Positions 20,488-30,730 of a stretch of DNA of 64,000 nt are shown here, in pieces. The notes under the pieces were generated by a model. It saw nothing but the letters and a program-made list of their open reading frames with translations, did no database searches and was not told where the DNA came from. The stretch is from Schlesneria sp. DSM 10557. GTDB taxonomy: Bacteria > Planctomycetota > Planctomycetia > Planctomycetales > Planctomycetaceae. The stretch covers positions 6,099,001 to 6,163,000 of the forward strand of contig NZ_CP124747.1 of the NCBI RefSeq assembly GCF_041860085.1, read 5' to 3'. A program made the position numbers and the translations under genes. The first letter of the stretch is position 1, and every line of letters starts with the position of its first letter.

Positions 20488-20963
20488 CGTTGAAGGTACT
20501 GGATGAAATTTCCGGGGACCTGCCTCTCGCTTAAGCGGGACTGTGAAATCGATGAAATGCGGGAACCGAGGAGAGGTGTTGAATTCTGCGGTGAGTCAAT
20601 CGCTTGAAGATACAGGGGGCGTGCTCCCCGGGAGTTAATACCCTCGAGTGCAATTAAGGGAACCAGAAGTAAAACATTGTGTCGATCACCAATACAATTG
20701 AAAATTCAGAATACCCCAAAACGATTGCTCGAGGAGAGCGGTCGAATTCAGGTTTCTGTCGCGGTTGATTTCAGGCTCTCTATTCAGTTGTAAGTATTTT
20801 CTGAGTCAATCATTGGGGTAAGTGGTGCCTGCTTCTTTAACTTGAGAATTCCCGAAAAATTGCCGAGAGAGCGAAAATCGGGCTTGTCGATACCCGGTCT
20901 CTCGGAAAAAATTGCTTTGTGGGTCGCGGAAACGTACGCGACGGGACCCTGAAGCCGTGAAGT

Positions 20964-20985
20964 GACTGGTACTGGCTGACCAGTC
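20964..20985. repeat. Inverted repeat GACTGGT/ACCAGTC
   Basis: A perfect 7-bp inverted repeat with an 8-base loop, about 480 bp upstream of the membrane protein gene on the minus strand. No T-tract follows on either strand, so it is more likely an RNA structure or protein site than a terminator. Function unknown. Confidence 0.35.
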
Positions 20986-21142
20986 GAAGCGGGTGTACTA
21001 TTAAGAAAGGGAGGTGGTCTAGTGGATTCCGACAGTAAACGCCAGCGAGGTGGCAACGTCTGACAGCAGTCGACGGGCTGTCTACAGACGGCCACTGTCT
21101 CGTCCCGCGGATCCCTTTCGATCCCGACGATGACGCAAAGCG

Positions 21143-21176
21143 GCAGGCTCGGTTTTCGCAAGAGAACCGAGCCTGC
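21143..21176. repeat. Long perfect inverted repeat (12-bp stem)
   Basis: GCAGGCTCGGTT and AACCGAGCCTGC form a perfect 12-bp stem around a 10-base loop. There is only a weak T-rich run on the plus side (GTTATTTC). It lies 293 bp beyond the end of the DUF1080 gene and is not next to any plus-strand gene, so it may be a secondary terminator or part of a non-coding RNA. Confidence 0.5.
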
Positions 21177-21355
21177 GTTATTTCATAGTTACCGTATTCC
21201 TGGTGGCAGTAGACTGGGTTCTCGCGCCCCCCCACTCGTTTTGCGTTCTATCGACCCCGGCGAATGTCGAAACCCATGCAGCATGTGGTCGAAGCGAACG
21301 GATCCACATTCTGTCAGGGTGGTTTGCAGACAATCGACAACGTCCTGTCGCTTCA

Positions 21356-21388
21356 AAAGAGATGCCCTCAGTCATCGACTAAGGGCAT
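21356..21388 (-). terminator. Probable terminator of the DUF1080 gene
   Basis: ATGCCCT/AGGGCAT forms a 7-bp stem around a 13-base loop. Read on the minus strand, CTCTTTT follows. It is about 80 bp downstream of the DUF1080 stop on the same strand, consistent with factor-independent termination, though the T-tract is interrupted. Confidence 0.5.
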
Positions 21389-21468
21389 TGGTCGCTGCCA
21401 CGTCTTCGTCAATAAGACTCCGAATCCCGCCCTTCTTGGAGTTGTTGTGGGGGTGAGGGGTCAGTGGA

Positions 21469-22215
21469 TTACTTTGCTTTCTCTTTCTTTTCCTCAGTTC
21501 GAATCAGCGGTGCCTTGGCTTCTTCTTCGGTCAAATTTCGGATCTTGATATCCTTGAGGCCAGCCGTCGTGGCATAGCATGAAATTCCGAACGGGCGCGA
21601 CGGTTCGACTTCACCTCGGATTGAGATCTTTCGTCCTTTGGTCGAGACGCTGACGACCTGTTTGTCATCGATCCAGGCCATCAGACCCTGCTCTGCGACA
21701 CGCAGTCGGATCTTGTACCATTTCCCTCTTTCAAAGCTCTCGTATCGGGCAGTCTCGTTGTTGGCTGCATCAAGTCCGTCAAGGCTGGAGATTCCCACGA
21801 TTCCCCCGCCCCATCCACCGATAATCAGGCTGCAGGGATCCTTGTCGACTTCAAATGTCATTCCACAAAAGAAATCATTACCATCAATTCTCTGAGCTGT
21901 TACGACGACCTCGTAGTTCATTCGGGGCAGTTCGTCGCCTGTCCATGTAACACCGGTCATGTCCGAGCCCTGGCTCAAGACGATCATCCCGTCTTCAACG
22001 GCCACATTCCCTTCCCCCCCGAAGTTGGATGATTGCCAGTTCTTCAGAGTCTTTCCGTCGAACAGCGATTTCCACTCCGGTTTCTTCCCCGCCCCTTCCG
22101 TCTTGTCCTCAGCCATGGAATGTCCGGTGAATGCGACTGCAAGCACCATGGCCAGTGGTAAGAGCGATTGACCCAGTGACGAACGCATGATGGGGAAGAA
22201 CCGGTTTCGCGTCAT
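21469..22215 (-). CDS. Secreted DUF1080 (3-keto-disaccharide hydrolase-like) protein
   Basis: A 248-residue protein with a signal peptide ending near GHSMAED. The mature part opens with WKSLFDGKTLKNWQ, the standard entry motif of DUF1080, followed by a concanavalin-like beta sandwich (GKWYKIRLRVAEQGLMAWIDDKQVV type strands). DUF1080 proteins are abundant in Planctomycetota, where they are linked to glycan breakdown; some are 3-keto-glycoside hydrolases. GAGGAGA stands 6 bases before the ATG, a strong SD. It is downstream of the saccharopine-dehydrogenase-like gene with a 68-bp gap. Substrate unknown. Confidence 0.9.
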   Translation of the reverse strand: MTRNRFFPIMRSSLGQSLLPLAMVLAVAFTGHSMAEDKTEGAGKKPEWKSLFDGKTLKNWQSSNFGGEGNVAVEDGMIVLSQGSDMTGVTWTGDELPRMNYEVVVTAQRIDGNDFFCGMTFEVDKDPCSLIIGGWGGGIVGISSLDGLDAANNETARYESFERGKWYKIRLRVAEQGLMAWIDDKQVVSVSTKGRKISIRGEVEPSRPFGISCYATTAGLKDIKIRNLTEEEAKAPLIRTEEKKEKAK

Positions 22216-22283
22216 TGATGTCTCCTCAATTTCGATTTTCGATTGTCAATTTCGTGTAAGCAGGCGTCGCGTCTTTGCGCAGA

Positions 22284-23387
22284 CTACTCCTTGATCCTCG
22301 CGCCCGCCGCAGCGTAGTGCTTGCCGAACCGATTGGCGAGGAAGTCGTCGAAGTTAACCTGTTCCTGTCGAACGAAACCAGTGTTGGGCAGGCGGTCCTG
22401 TCGATGCAAGTCGAGGGCTGCACAGATTGCTGCGGCGGTCGTAATCTGGATCGCACTCCAAACTTCGTCTCCCTGAGTCTGGTGGTAGACCTTTCGAGCG
22501 TCCCACAACTGAACCATTTGACCGTCACGAATCCCCGTCGCGGTGCAGAAGACGATGACGACATCCTGGAGTGTGCGTGGCAGCGCATTCTCGAGGATTT
22601 CCTTCAAAAGCTCACGACGCTCACGCAATCGCAGTTCGTCCAGCAGGAACAACATTCGGTCACGGTGCCCAATGTAACGAACAGTCTTGTAGTTCAGTTC
22701 TCTCAGCTTCCCCTCGTACGTTTCACAGAGAGTTCCCAGTCCGCCGGATGTCGAAAACGCCTCGTATTCGACACCGTCGATTGAGAGATGTTCCAGTCCT
22801 TCCAGGGGCCAGCAGTCCTGACGCGTCCCCTGATGCACCACGTCACAGGGATTGCAGTACTCGTTGATCAAGCCATCCGTCGACCAGGTCAGGTTGTACT
22901 TCAACGAGTTTGTCGGGAACTCTGGCAATGCGCCGACTCGCAGGAGCAGCGAATCGAGGGATTCGAACTTTGTGGCGAGGTGATTGGCCGCAATTCCAAC
23001 GAATCCCGGTGCGAGTCCGCACTGGGGCATGAAGATCTGGCCGACCCTGGCCGAGTCAGCCAGATCACGTACGACGGCTGTCGTGGCGACATCCTCGGTG
23101 AGATCAAAATAGCTGACTCCTGCGGCCAGTGCTGCACGTGCGACTGTGGGATTAAGGCTGAATGTGAGTGCCGAAATGACGGCCTTCATTCCCGACATCG
23201 CGGCGACGAGTTCCTGCTCGTTTGAGGCATCGAGCAGCAGCGTCTCGACCCCATACTTCTGATGCAGGCGTCTGAGAGCCTCGGCATCTGAATCGGCGAC
23301 CCGTACTGAGTAATCGCCTGACTGAACCAACAGGGTGGCGATCATCCGCCCAATCGTTCCCGCCCCGAGCAGCAACACGTTCGTCAT
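22284..23387 (-). CDS. Saccharopine dehydrogenase-family oxidoreductase (lysine dehydrogenase-like)
   Basis: A 367-residue cytosolic enzyme. The N-terminus is a Rossmann fold with VLLLGAGTIGRMIATLL (GxGxxG) and an acidic residue after strand 2 (VADSD), favouring NAD. The next segment, VISALTFSLNPTVARAALAAGVSYFDLTED, is typical of the saccharopine dehydrogenase family. The middle (CGLAPGFVGIAANHLA) matches the catalytic domain of lysine dehydrogenases. It probably acts on an amino acid such as lysine or a related imino compound. AAGGAA lies 6 bases before the ATG. The exact substrate is not readable. Confidence 0.85.
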   Translation of the reverse strand: MTNVLLLGAGTIGRMIATLLVQSGDYSVRVADSDAEALRRLHQKYGVETLLLDASNEQELVAAMSGMKAVISALTFSLNPTVARAALAAGVSYFDLTEDVATTAVVRDLADSARVGQIFMPQCGLAPGFVGIAANHLATKFESLDSLLLRVGALPEFPTNSLKYNLTWSTDGLINEYCNPCDVVHQGTRQDCWPLEGLEHLSIDGVEYEAFSTSGGLGTLCETYEGKLRELNYKTVRYIGHRDRMLFLLDELRLRERRELLKEILENALPRTLQDVVIVFCTATGIRDGQMVQLWDARKVYHQTQGDEVWSAIQITTAAAICAALDLHRQDRLPNTGFVRQEQVNFDDFLANRFGKHYAAAGARIKE

Positions 23388-23688
23388 CGGAATTCCTTAA
23401 AGACGAGAGTCGGAAGCCTCCAAGCCGTGCACCGTATTTTATGACGTGTCCTGCTCGTTCCCAAGTGTCCGACAGCAGTGCCTGCAAATTCGGATGGGAA
23501 TGTTCAAAACCAGCGAGAGCTATCTCTAAGCAAGGCAAGCACAATTCCGGTCCTCATTCCGGAACCTCAGCCCTGTTGCGGGTTTTGTACTGCTGCCAAA
23601 AGCATCTCTGGCCATTGCTCTCTTTTCTCGGCGAATTATGATCAGGATTCAGTATCCCACGTCTTGACCATTGAGCACTGGAGTGACG

Positions 23689-26154
23689 ATGTCCGCTAAA
23701 ACCTTTGAAGAGAAGCGAAAACAGAGACACGACAGCGATCTCAGCAGGAATGCTCCCCTGGACGCCGAAGAACTCAGCAAGATTGATGGCTACTGGAGAG
23801 CATCAAATTATTTGTCGGTCGGTCAGATTTATCTGATGGCCAATCCGCTGCTGAGGGAAACCCTCAAACGAGATCACATCAAACCGCGACTTCTGGGACA
23901 CTGGGGGACCTGCCCCGGCCTGAATATGCTCTACGTCCATATGAATCGCGTGATCAAGCGCGACGACCTCGAGATGATCTACATCATTGGACCCGGTCAT
24001 GGTGGTCCCGCGATTGTGGCACAGGCGTACCTCGAGGGAACGTACAGCGAGGTCTATCCGAGCATCGGTCAGGACATTCCGGGGTTGCAGAAACTGTTCA
24101 AGCAGTTCAGCTTTCCCGGAGGTATTCCCAGTCATGTTGCTCCCGAGACTCCGGGAAGCATCCATGAGGGAGGAGAGCTGGGGTACGCTTTGAGCCACGC
24201 GTTCGGCGCGGCGTTCGACAATCCGAATCTGATTGTGTCGTGCATCGTGGGTGATGGAGAGGCCGAGACCGGTCCGCTTGCCACAAGCTGGCACGGCAAC
24301 AAGTTTCTGAATCCGGCGCGGGACGGGTGTGTTCTGCCAATTCTGCATCTCAACGGCTACAAGATCGCCAATCCCTGTTTGCTTGCACGCATTCCACACG
24401 AGGAGTTGCAGAAGTACTTCGAAGGGTTGGGCTACAAACCGTACTTTGTGGAAGGGAGCGATCCCGAGCAGGTTCATCAGGCTCTAGCAGCAACTTTTGA
24501 CGCGATCGTGGCCGAAATCAAGCAGATCTGGGCAGAAGCCCGCGCACCCGGTGCGGTGATCAAGCGACCAGTCTGGCCGATGATTGTGTTCCGCACTCCC
24601 AAAGGCTGGACCTGTCCACCCGAGATCGACGGCAAAAAGTGCGAAGACTATTGGCGAAGCCACCAGGTTCCCATGGGAGACATGGATAAGCCCGAGCACA
24701 TCCGCATCCTCGAAGGATGGATGAAGAGCTACCGACCCGAAGAGCTTTTTGATCAATCGGGACATTTAAGGGCAGAGCTTCAGGAACTGGCGCCGAAGGG
24801 GCATCGCCGGATGAGCGACAACCCGCACGCGAACGGGGGGCTTTTACTGCGAGAACTTCGCATCCCCGATTTCCGTGATTATGCTGTGGACGTGACCTCG
24901 CCTGGAGCGGTGACTGCGGAATCTGCCCGTGTGATGGGAACATTCCTGCGCGATGTGATGCGGGCCAACCTCGATCGGAAGAATTTCCGTCTATTCAGTC
25001 CTGACGAGAATAATTCGAATCGCTGGCAGGACGTGCTGGATGTCACCAATCGCTGCTTCATGGACAACATCAGTCCCGACGATGATAAGCTCAGTCCGGA
25101 TGGACGAGTCATGGAAGTGCTCAGTGAGCATCAGTGTCAGGGATGGCTGGAGGGCTACCTGCTGACAGGACGCCACGGATTCTTTTCGTGTTATGAAGCG
25201 TTCATCCACATCGTTGACTCGATGTTCAACCAGCACGCCAAATGGCTGAAGACGTGTAATCAGATTCCCTGGCGTCGCCCCATCGCTTCGCTGAACTATT
25301 TCCTCAGTTCGCATGTCTGGCGGCAAGACCACAACGGACTCAGCCATCAGGACCCGGGGTTTATTGACCATGTCGTCAACAAGAAGGCCGAAGTTGTTCG
25401 GGTTTATCTACCGCCGGATGCCAATTGTCTCTTGTCGGTGACTGACCACTGTCTCCGCAGCCGCAACTACGTGAATGTGGTCGTGGCGGGCAAGCAACCT
25501 GCACCTCAGTGGCTGACGATGGATCAGGCTGTCAAGCATTGCAATGCTGGACTGGGAATCTGGGAGTGGGCATCAAACGATCGGGGAAGTGAGCCCGACG
25601 TCGTGATGGCCTGTTGCGGTGATGTCCCGACGCTGGAAACGCTGGCTGCGGTCGATCTGTTAAGAAAGCACCTGCCCGAGCTGAAGGTGCGTGTCATCAA
25701 TATTGTCAATCTGATGAAACTGCAGCCATCGAGCGATCATCCGCACGGTCTGTCTGACCGGGACTATGACGCGCTGTTTACCAAGGATAAGCCGATCATT
25801 TTCGCCTTCCATGGCTATCCGTGGCTGATCCACAGACTGACCTATCGTCGGACGAACCATGCGAATCTGCACGTTCGCGGGTACAAGGAAGAAGGGACGA
25901 CGACGACTCCCTTTGACATGGTCGTGCTCAACGACCTCGATCGATTCCATCTGGTGGAAGATGTGATCGACCGGCTGCCTCAGCTGGGTGCGCGGGCCGC
26001 GTATTTCAAGCAGGCAATCCACGAAAAACTGGTCGAGCACAAGGAGTACATCGAGCAGTTTGGCGATGACCTTCCCGAAGTCAGCGGCTGGAAGTGGGGA
26101 GTAGAAAGAGCAGGTTCTGCGGGCGAAATTTCTACCGCTGCCGACAACGTTTGA
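23689..26154 (+). CDS. xfp: Phosphoketolase (xylulose 5-phosphate/fructose 6-phosphate)
   Basis: The ATG at 23689 is chosen over the TTG at 23671 because GGAG stands about 6 bases upstream. The 821-residue product is full length for the family. Signature segments are [55 protein letters not shown] thiamine diphosphate-binding sequence (each read in parts), and [20 protein letters not shown]. It splits xylulose 5-phosphate or fructose 6-phosphate with phosphate into acetyl phosphate and a shorter sugar phosphate. No acetate kinase or phosphotransacetylase gene is adjacent. Monocistronic by context. Confidence 0.96.
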   Translation: MSAKTFEEKRKQRHDSDLSRNAPLDAEELSKIDGYWRASNYLSVGQIYLMANPLLRETLKRDHIKPRLLGHWGTCPGLNMLYVHMNRVIKRDDLEMIYIIGPGHGGPAIVAQAYLEGTYSEVYPSIGQDIPGLQKLFKQFSFPGGIPSHVAPETPGSIHEGGELGYALSHAFGAAFDNPNLIVSCIVGDGEAETGPLATSWHGNKFLNPARDGCVLPILHLNGYKIANPCLLARIPHEELQKYFEGLGYKPYFVEGSDPEQVHQALAATFDAIVAEIKQIWAEARAPGAVIKRPVWPMIVFRTPKGWTCPPEIDGKKCEDYWRSHQVPMGDMDKPEHIRILEGWMKSYRPEELFDQSGHLRAELQELAPKGHRRMSDNPHANGGLLLRELRIPDFRDYAVDVTSPGAVTAESARVMGTFLRDVMRANLDRKNFRLFSPDENNSNRWQDVLDVTNRCFMDNISPDDDKLSPDGRVMEVLSEHQCQGWLEGYLLTGRHGFFSCYEAFIHIVDSMFNQHAKWLKTCNQIPWRRPIASLNYFLSSHVWRQDHNGLSHQDPGFIDHVVNKKAEVVRVYLPPDANCLLSVTDHCLRSRNYVNVVVAGKQPAPQWLTMDQAVKHCNAGLGIWEWASNDRGSEPDVVMACCGDVPTLETLAAVDLLRKHLPELKVRVINIVNLMKLQPSSDHPHGLSDRDYDALFTKDKPIIFAFHGYPWLIHRLTYRRTNHANLHVRGYKEEGTTTTPFDMVVLNDLDRFHLVEDVIDRLPQLGARAAYFKQAIHEKLVEHKEYIEQFGDDLPEVSGWKWGVERAGSAGEISTAADNV

Positions 26155-26234
26155 ACGGTGATCCGTTTACGCTGAAGGAAGTGACCTGCTGTTTCAACTT
26201 CGATCGCCTGAACTTCGTTGCAGCCGTCAAGGAG

Positions 26235-26263
26235 CCGCCTGCAGGCATCCGCGCCTGCAGCGG
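26235..26263. terminator. Convergent hairpin between phosphoketolase and a small minus-strand gene
   Basis: CCGC-C-TGCAGG pairs with CCTGCAGCGG, with one bulged base and a short loop. It sits between the convergent stops at 26154 and 26266, where a shared terminator is expected. No clear T-tract follows, so the call rests on position and pairing. Confidence 0.4.
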
Positions 26264-26265
26264 TC

Positions 26266-26490
26266 TTAGACTGCGCTGCTGCGGGCTGCACGACGCTCGG
26301 CGGCGAAGTCTTCGGCTCGTTCCAACTGAGTGGCGACAACTTCAGCAACCGTTGAGAAAACAGTACCGGCTCGTTGACTTGCCTCGACGAAGATTGGTCC
26401 GAGGTGGCGAGTCAATTTGGGAACTCCAACCCCGAGCAGCGCACCGGTGCAGATTCCCCCGCCGATCATGATCCAGTCTCTTCGCGTCAT
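26266..26490 (-). CDS. Small single-pass membrane or secreted protein, unknown
   Basis: A 74-residue ORF with a hydrophobic glycine-rich N-terminal segment (MIGGGICTGALLGVGVPKL) after MTRRDW, then an amphipathic helix rich in Ala/Glu/Arg (VVATQLERAEDFAAERRAA). GGAAG precedes the ATG at suitable spacing. No family recognised. It could be a membrane-anchored helical protein. The 507 bp upstream, to the SRPBCC gene's end at 26998, hold no convincing gene. Confidence 0.6.
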   Translation of the reverse strand: MTRRDWIMIGGGICTGALLGVGVPKLTRHLGPIFVEASQRAGTVFSTVAEVVATQLERAEDFAAERRAARSSAV

Positions 26491-26997
26491 TTTTCTTCCG
26501 TCCTTCTGTCGCTATGCCTGTTCGCTCACGAATTCCCACCGCACCGCACGGCGTCAATTCGAGAATGAGAATCAGGACAAATGAGTGTTTGTGCCCGGCG
26601 CGAGAATGAGGCCTGCGTTGACGAGCACCGTTTTCCGTCAGTTTCACCGAGTGAACAAGCGTGACACCGTGGGGTGATAATCCAAGCGCTACGTTGCAAA
26701 CATACCTCATGAATTGAAGCGACGAGGAAGTTCGGCATCACGCGTTGAGAAATGGCAACACTTGTCAGCGACATTGAGGATTGTGCTGTTGGTAGCGCAA
26801 GTGTTGGTTGTTCGTTCGATCCCAACTGTTGCCGCCCCGAATTCGATCGAAATCGAGAACGTGTTTTCGGCGGGCGGGTGGCTTCGTCACTCACTCTCGT
26901 CACAGGATGGCCCAAGGTGCGTGCCAAACCTGATTCAATCAGGCCCGGGGATCTTGCCGCTCGTGGAATTCCAGTTGCGAGCCGAATGAGCCCGAAC
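26491..26997. other. Intergenic stretch without a supported gene
   Basis: About 507 bp between the small membrane protein gene and the stop of the SRPBCC gene. Overlapping ORFs on both strands have no recognisable domain and unlikely composition (Arg/Ser-rich). It presumably contains the promoter for the 74-residue protein on the minus strand. Nothing else could be supported. Confidence 0.4.
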
Positions 26998-27459
26998 TCA
27001 GCCGGTCGGATTTGCGAGATGCTGCTGGAGGATTTGGTGTCCCTTGCTGACCCAGTTCTCAAGCTGGCTCATGACGACTTTTCGCGTTACGACGAATCCC
27101 AGCATTCCGCCCGGCGGATCAAACTGGACGACGCTGGTCAGCAGCGTGTTGCCGTTGCCGGAATCAGCAAAGTGCTGTTCCTGAGACCATGCCTTAAACG
27201 GTCCCTCGATCTGTTTGATCACGATCCGCTCGGCATCTGCCAGTTCGGTTACTTCATGGACGAACACGAACTGGGCACCCATCGCCTTGACTTTGAATTC
27301 AATACATTCGCCGACGGAGATGATGTCGGGATGTTTCAGCCAGAGGCGGGATGTTTTCTCTGCGGGGAACATTTTTAACAGGTTGGCAGGACGGCGCAGG
27401 TACTCAAATACCTCTTGGCGGGGACGAGGCAAAACAACCGACGCCTGAAAATCACTCAT
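26998..27459 (-). CDS. SRPBCC-family (polyketide cyclase/START-like) ligand-binding protein
   Basis: I chose the ATG at 27459 because AGGGAG lies at proper spacing; two codons upstream another ATG at 27465 sits directly on the SD. About 153 residues. The opening FQASVVLPRPRQEVFEYLRRPANLLKMFP and GPFKAWSQEQHFADSGNGNTLLTSVVQFDPPGG match the SRPBCC helix-grip fold, with the long C-terminal helix (QLENWVSKGHQILQQHL) closing the cavity. The ligand is unknown. It is downstream of a polytopic membrane protein in the same orientation. Confidence 0.82.
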   Translation of the reverse strand: MSDFQASVVLPRPRQEVFEYLRRPANLLKMFPAEKTSRLWLKHPDIISVGECIEFKVKAMGAQFVFVHEVTELADAERIVIKQIEGPFKAWSQEQHFADSGNGNTLLTSVVQFDPPGGMLGFVVTRKVVMSQLENWVSKGHQILQQHLANPTG

Positions 27460-27508
27460 CCTCATCTCCCTTAACTTTGCGAAATTTGCAGATCCATTCG
27501 ACCAGTCC

Positions 27509-28693
27509 TCAGATCATCAGTTCGGCGAGTTTAGTGAGGATCGCATTCAGCGGCAAAGCCGTCCCTAAAAGTGGAAGCATGGGAATGAGTGCTGCAGCGA
27601 CGAGCACCATAATCCCGGTAATGTCGAATGGCAGCAGCCACATTTCGGTCACATGTTCATAGCCACGGGCAATATCGACCAGGGACTGGACATCCGGAGT
27701 GCCGAGCAGGTTTTCGGCGGGCTCGCCGGATCGCTTTTCAATCCATTTTTCCTCGAACGCCCGGTCATAGCGGAGCACCAGCGAACTGAATTCCAGCAGT
27801 CCCAGGAATCGACATCGGGACATCCGCCAGAAAAAAACGAGTAAAGGGGCGTGGACCAGACTGAGGGTGATGATGACGAAGATCATTAAATGATACTTCA
27901 TCGTCTCGATCGACTGGTTCTTGTGGATGATTTCATAGAAGACGGCCGACGAGAACATTGCGGAAATTGCCATGACAACCCCAGAAAAGCTTGCCAGACC
28001 CCATCCGAGGAATCCGAGTCCCCCGGCGTGATCGGGGTGAGTTGGCGTTAATTGAAGATCCAGTTGCGAAACGCGAAAAAGAAACCATCCCCAAAGCCCA
28101 AAAATCCACAGCCATCGCAGTACGAAAAAGTACAAGATTGGCAGGCTGACCAATGCGTAGTACCACCCTGCAGGCGTCGTGGTCGCATCGTGCTCCCAGC
28201 TTGGCGACATGTCCTGAAAGACAACGCGATGGAAGATCACCCCCGATACCAATGCCGTCACGCCAAGCAGTAGTTCGACAAAGACGGACGAGCGGAGCTT
28301 AAGCACCTCATTTAGGATCGTTTCAAATTGAGGCCGCTGATGCGCGGGAACGATCTGTGACGTTGTGAAATGGCGAATCTGAATGGGCAGGCTGATTGCG
28401 ACCATCGCCTCGGCCAGTTCCAGAACGGGAAGTACGAACAGAAGTCGTCCCGACAGTGCCGGGTCATGTAATAGTGGGACATCCACCTTGCCGGCGAAGG
28501 TATGTCCTGACATCAGGGAAAGGACAAGTAACGGCAGCCATGTAACAGCAACCAGGATCAGCACCCGCTCGAGCCGTATCCTCAGTGAGGGGCGGGATTG
28601 GCCGCAATAGCGCGAAAGCGAATTAACGTAGCCGCTGTGGACAAGTGGAAAGTCGATCTGTTCTGGACTGCTTTGGCCCGTACTCATGCTCAT
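27509..28693 (-). CDS. Polytopic membrane protein, unknown function
   Basis: The open frame reaches a TTG at 28723; the ATG at 28693 is a better start and gives about 394 residues. There are roughly seven to eight hydrophobic segments, arranged as an N-terminal group, a long loop with PTHPDHAGGLGFLGWGLASF, and a C-terminal hydrophobic end (LPFDITGIMVLVAAALIPMLPLLG). No known family recognised. It lies 49 bp upstream of the SRPBCC gene and 75 bp downstream of the ClC gene, so the three may be cotranscribed. Confidence 0.8.
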   Translation of the reverse strand: MSMSTGQSSPEQIDFPLVHSGYVNSLSRYCGQSRPSLRIRLERVLILVAVTWLPLLVLSLMSGHTFAGKVDVPLLHDPALSGRLLFVLPVLELAEAMVAISLPIQIRHFTTSQIVPAHQRPQFETILNEVLKLRSSVFVELLLGVTALVSGVIFHRVVFQDMSPSWEHDATTTPAGWYYALVSLPILYFFVLRWLWIFGLWGWFLFRVSQLDLQLTPTHPDHAGGLGFLGWGLASFSGVVMAISAMFSSAVFYEIIHKNQSIETMKYHLMIFVIITLSLVHAPLLVFFWRMSRCRFLGLLEFSSLVLRYDRAFEEKWIEKRSGEPAENLLGTPDVQSLVDIARGYEHVTEMWLLPFDITGIMVLVAAALIPMLPLLGTALPLNAILTKLAELMI

Positions 28694-28798
28694 TGTCCGA
28701 AGGGTGACAACTTCGAAATTCAAAGAACCCGTGGTTCCAGAGTTGCGTTGAACCTGGAAACCACCCAGCGGATTTATGGCGAATCGAATCCGCTCTGA

Positions 28799-30730
28799 CT
28801 AGTGCGATTGAGGGACGGAAGCTGAAGTGACGCTCCCGGGAATGGAGCCCATTCGACTGGGGCCGCGAAGTTGACGAATTCGGCGAATGTAGGTCTCCGT
28901 GAGAGCTGACCGGCTGAGCAGGCCGATGACGGTCCCTGATTTCGAGGAATCAATCACGGGGATCTCGTTGATGTCGATTTCGTTCATTCGGATCATGGCA
29001 ATGAGAACTTCATCCCCCGGCACAACGAACGGAGAGGGTTGAATTGCCAGTTCAGCAGCGAGGACTAGCGGGCCCAGATTGCTATTTCCAAACGCATGGT
29101 AAAGGTCCTCGCGACGGATGATTCCCGTCAGTTCCCTCTGACTGTTCATCAGTGGAAATGTCTCCTGGTCCGATTGCAGGCATTGCGTCAATACAGAGTC
29201 GATCGGCAGGCTTTCCTGGACCGTCACCAGTTTTTCTGTCATGAGTGGGACTTCACTCACCGTGGTCTGCTCAAGCAGATCAATGGTGAAATCACCTTCA
29301 TGGGCAAGACTGTCGACAGGCGACGGGACCTGTTCATGGTAGAGAGACCAGCGCGTCGAGAGTCCCAGATGCAGCCCGCAAACCAGCATCAACGGAACCA
29401 GCAGGCTGTAAGAATTCGTTAATTCACAGATCATCAGAATGGAAGCCAGCGGGGCTTTCGAGACTCCTGCAAAGAAGCCTCCCATGCCCACGAGGACGAA
29501 GGCTCCGGGCTCGTATGAGGCACCGGGAAACAGCCAGGCGAGGACCTGCCCAAAGGCCCCTCCCAGCATACCTCCCACGAAAATCGAAGGACCGAAAACA
29601 CCCCCACTTCCCCCCGACCCGATCGTCAGGCTGGTGGCAACAATCTTGACCAGAGCGAGTGTCAGCAGCACGGCAAAGCCCATATTCGGGACGAATGGTT
29701 GCTCGCCCGGCTGAAGCAGATCGTGCGGCTCTCCGAGGGCTCCCCATTGAACCCACCCGTATCCGCCAGCCAGGATCTGCGGGAAGACTAATCCGATGAG
29801 TCCCACAGCCAAGCCGCCGAGCGCTGGTTTCAGCAGATTGGGGATTTTCAATCCTGTAAACAGGGGATCGCGTGTGTAATGGAACACCTTGACGAATAAC
29901 CAGCCCACCGGCACGCATAGCAACCCAAGAAGGGTGAAGGGGCCCAGGTCACTCAGTCCATGAAACGTGTAGTCGGGAACTCGAAATACCGGTTCAGGAG
30001 AAACAAACGATGCGAAAACAGAGTATGCCACAATGGAACTGGTGACACAGGGCAACAACGCCGCCGATTCACTGGCGGTCGTCGAATACAGGACCTCCGT
30101 GACATAGAGTGCTCCTCCGAGGGGAGCTCGAAAAATAGCGCCCAGTCCCCCTGCCGCACCGGCCAGCATGACCAGTCGGCGTTCCTTTACGGGAAGACCA
30201 AGGCGTGTTCCCAGCCAGGATCCCAGGCCGGCACCAATTTGGGCGGTCGGACCCTCCTGTGCGGCAGAGCCACCGGTGGCGATGGTGATGATCGAGGCCA
30301 AGCCTTTCACGAGAGGGACCCGTAAACGGATCTTCCCTTCCCCTTTGTGGAACCCCTTCACGAGAGCATCAGTACCATCTCCGGCCGCTTCAGGAGCCCA
30401 TTTCTGGACGATTCCGCCTGCAATGAATCCCCCGATGGTCGGGATCATCAAAACAAGCCACCAGCGGGTGGGCAACATTGCCACTTGCGAGGGACCTTCG
30501 CCGGCCGCAGGGGGCCGCAATCCCATCCATTGTTCCAGAATGATGTGCGAGGCGAACTCGAGTCCCTTCAGAAAGGCGACCGCAGCCAGTCCGGATCCGA
30601 GCCCAACAAGGATGCTCGAAAAGAGCAGTCGGTGTGAACTGAGCACAGCCCAGAAATGAGCGCTCAGTTTGATTTGCCCTGCGCCGTTCGCAGACGCCGA
30701 AAGGGAATGGGATTCAGATTGAGGGGACAT
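28799..30730 (-). CDS. ClC-family chloride channel or exchanger with C-terminal CBS pair
   Basis: A 643-residue protein. The ClC core has the selectivity/gating loops GGSAAQEGPTAQIGAG (GREGP equivalent, gating Glu kept), GSGGSGGVFGPSIFVGG (GIFAP equivalent) and many helices; the last 150 residues contain two CBS domains (LVTVQESLPIDSVL... and PFVVPGDEVLIAMIRMNEIDINEIPVID). CBS pairs bind adenine nucleotides and regulate transport. The gating glutamate suggests either a channel or a chloride/proton exchanger; sequence alone does not decide. No SD is evident before the ATG. Confidence 0.93.
   Translation of the reverse strand: MSPQSESHSLSASANGAGQIKLSAHFWAVLSSHRLLFSSILVGLGSGLAAVAFLKGLEFASHIILEQWMGLRPPAAGEGPSQVAMLPTRWWLVLMIPTIGGFIAGGIVQKWAPEAAGDGTDALVKGFHKGEGKIRLRVPLVKGLASIITIATGGSAAQEGPTAQIGAGLGSWLGTRLGLPVKERRLVMLAGAAGGLGAIFRAPLGGALYVTEVLYSTTASESAALLPCVTSSIVAYSVFASFVSPEPVFRVPDYTFHGLSDLGPFTLLGLLCVPVGWLFVKVFHYTRDPLFTGLKIPNLLKPALGGLAVGLIGLVFPQILAGGYGWVQWGALGEPHDLLQPGEQPFVPNMGFAVLLTLALVKIVATSLTIGSGGSGGVFGPSIFVGGMLGGAFGQVLAWLFPGASYEPGAFVLVGMGGFFAGVSKAPLASILMICELTNSYSLLVPLMLVCGLHLGLSTRWSLYHEQVPSPVDSLAHEGDFTIDLLEQTTVSEVPLMTEKLVTVQESLPIDSVLTQCLQSDQETFPLMNSQRELTGIIRREDLYHAFGNSNLGPLVLAAELAIQPSPFVVPGDEVLIAMIRMNEIDINEIPVIDSSKSGTVIGLLSRSALTETYIRRIRQLRGPSRMGSIPGSVTSASVPQSH

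Larger units (their letters stand above)
20488..21468. other. Gene-poor stretch with three inverted repeats
   Basis: About 980 bp between two minus-strand genes. No ORF here looks like a real protein: candidates of 94-132 codons are composition-driven and overlap each other. It holds three hairpin-forming inverted repeats (20964-20985, 21143-21176, 21356-21388) and presumably the promoter of the membrane protein gene starting at 20487. A small RNA is possible, but no known RNA family was recognised. Confidence 0.5.

Noticed and set aside
20981-21140. A possible cobalamin-riboswitch-like box (GCCACTGT) in the gene-poor stretch.
   Set aside because: The other conserved blocks of the riboswitch are absent on both strands and no cobalamin gene is near.
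26526-27062. A 178-codon ORF on minus.
   Set aside because: Arg/Ser-rich, overlaps the end of the SRPBCC gene in another frame, and has no SD or domain.
26752-27378. A 208-codon ORF on plus.
   Set aside because: Its second half is the antisense of the SRPBCC gene and the first half has no recognisable feature; composition looks like a shadow frame.
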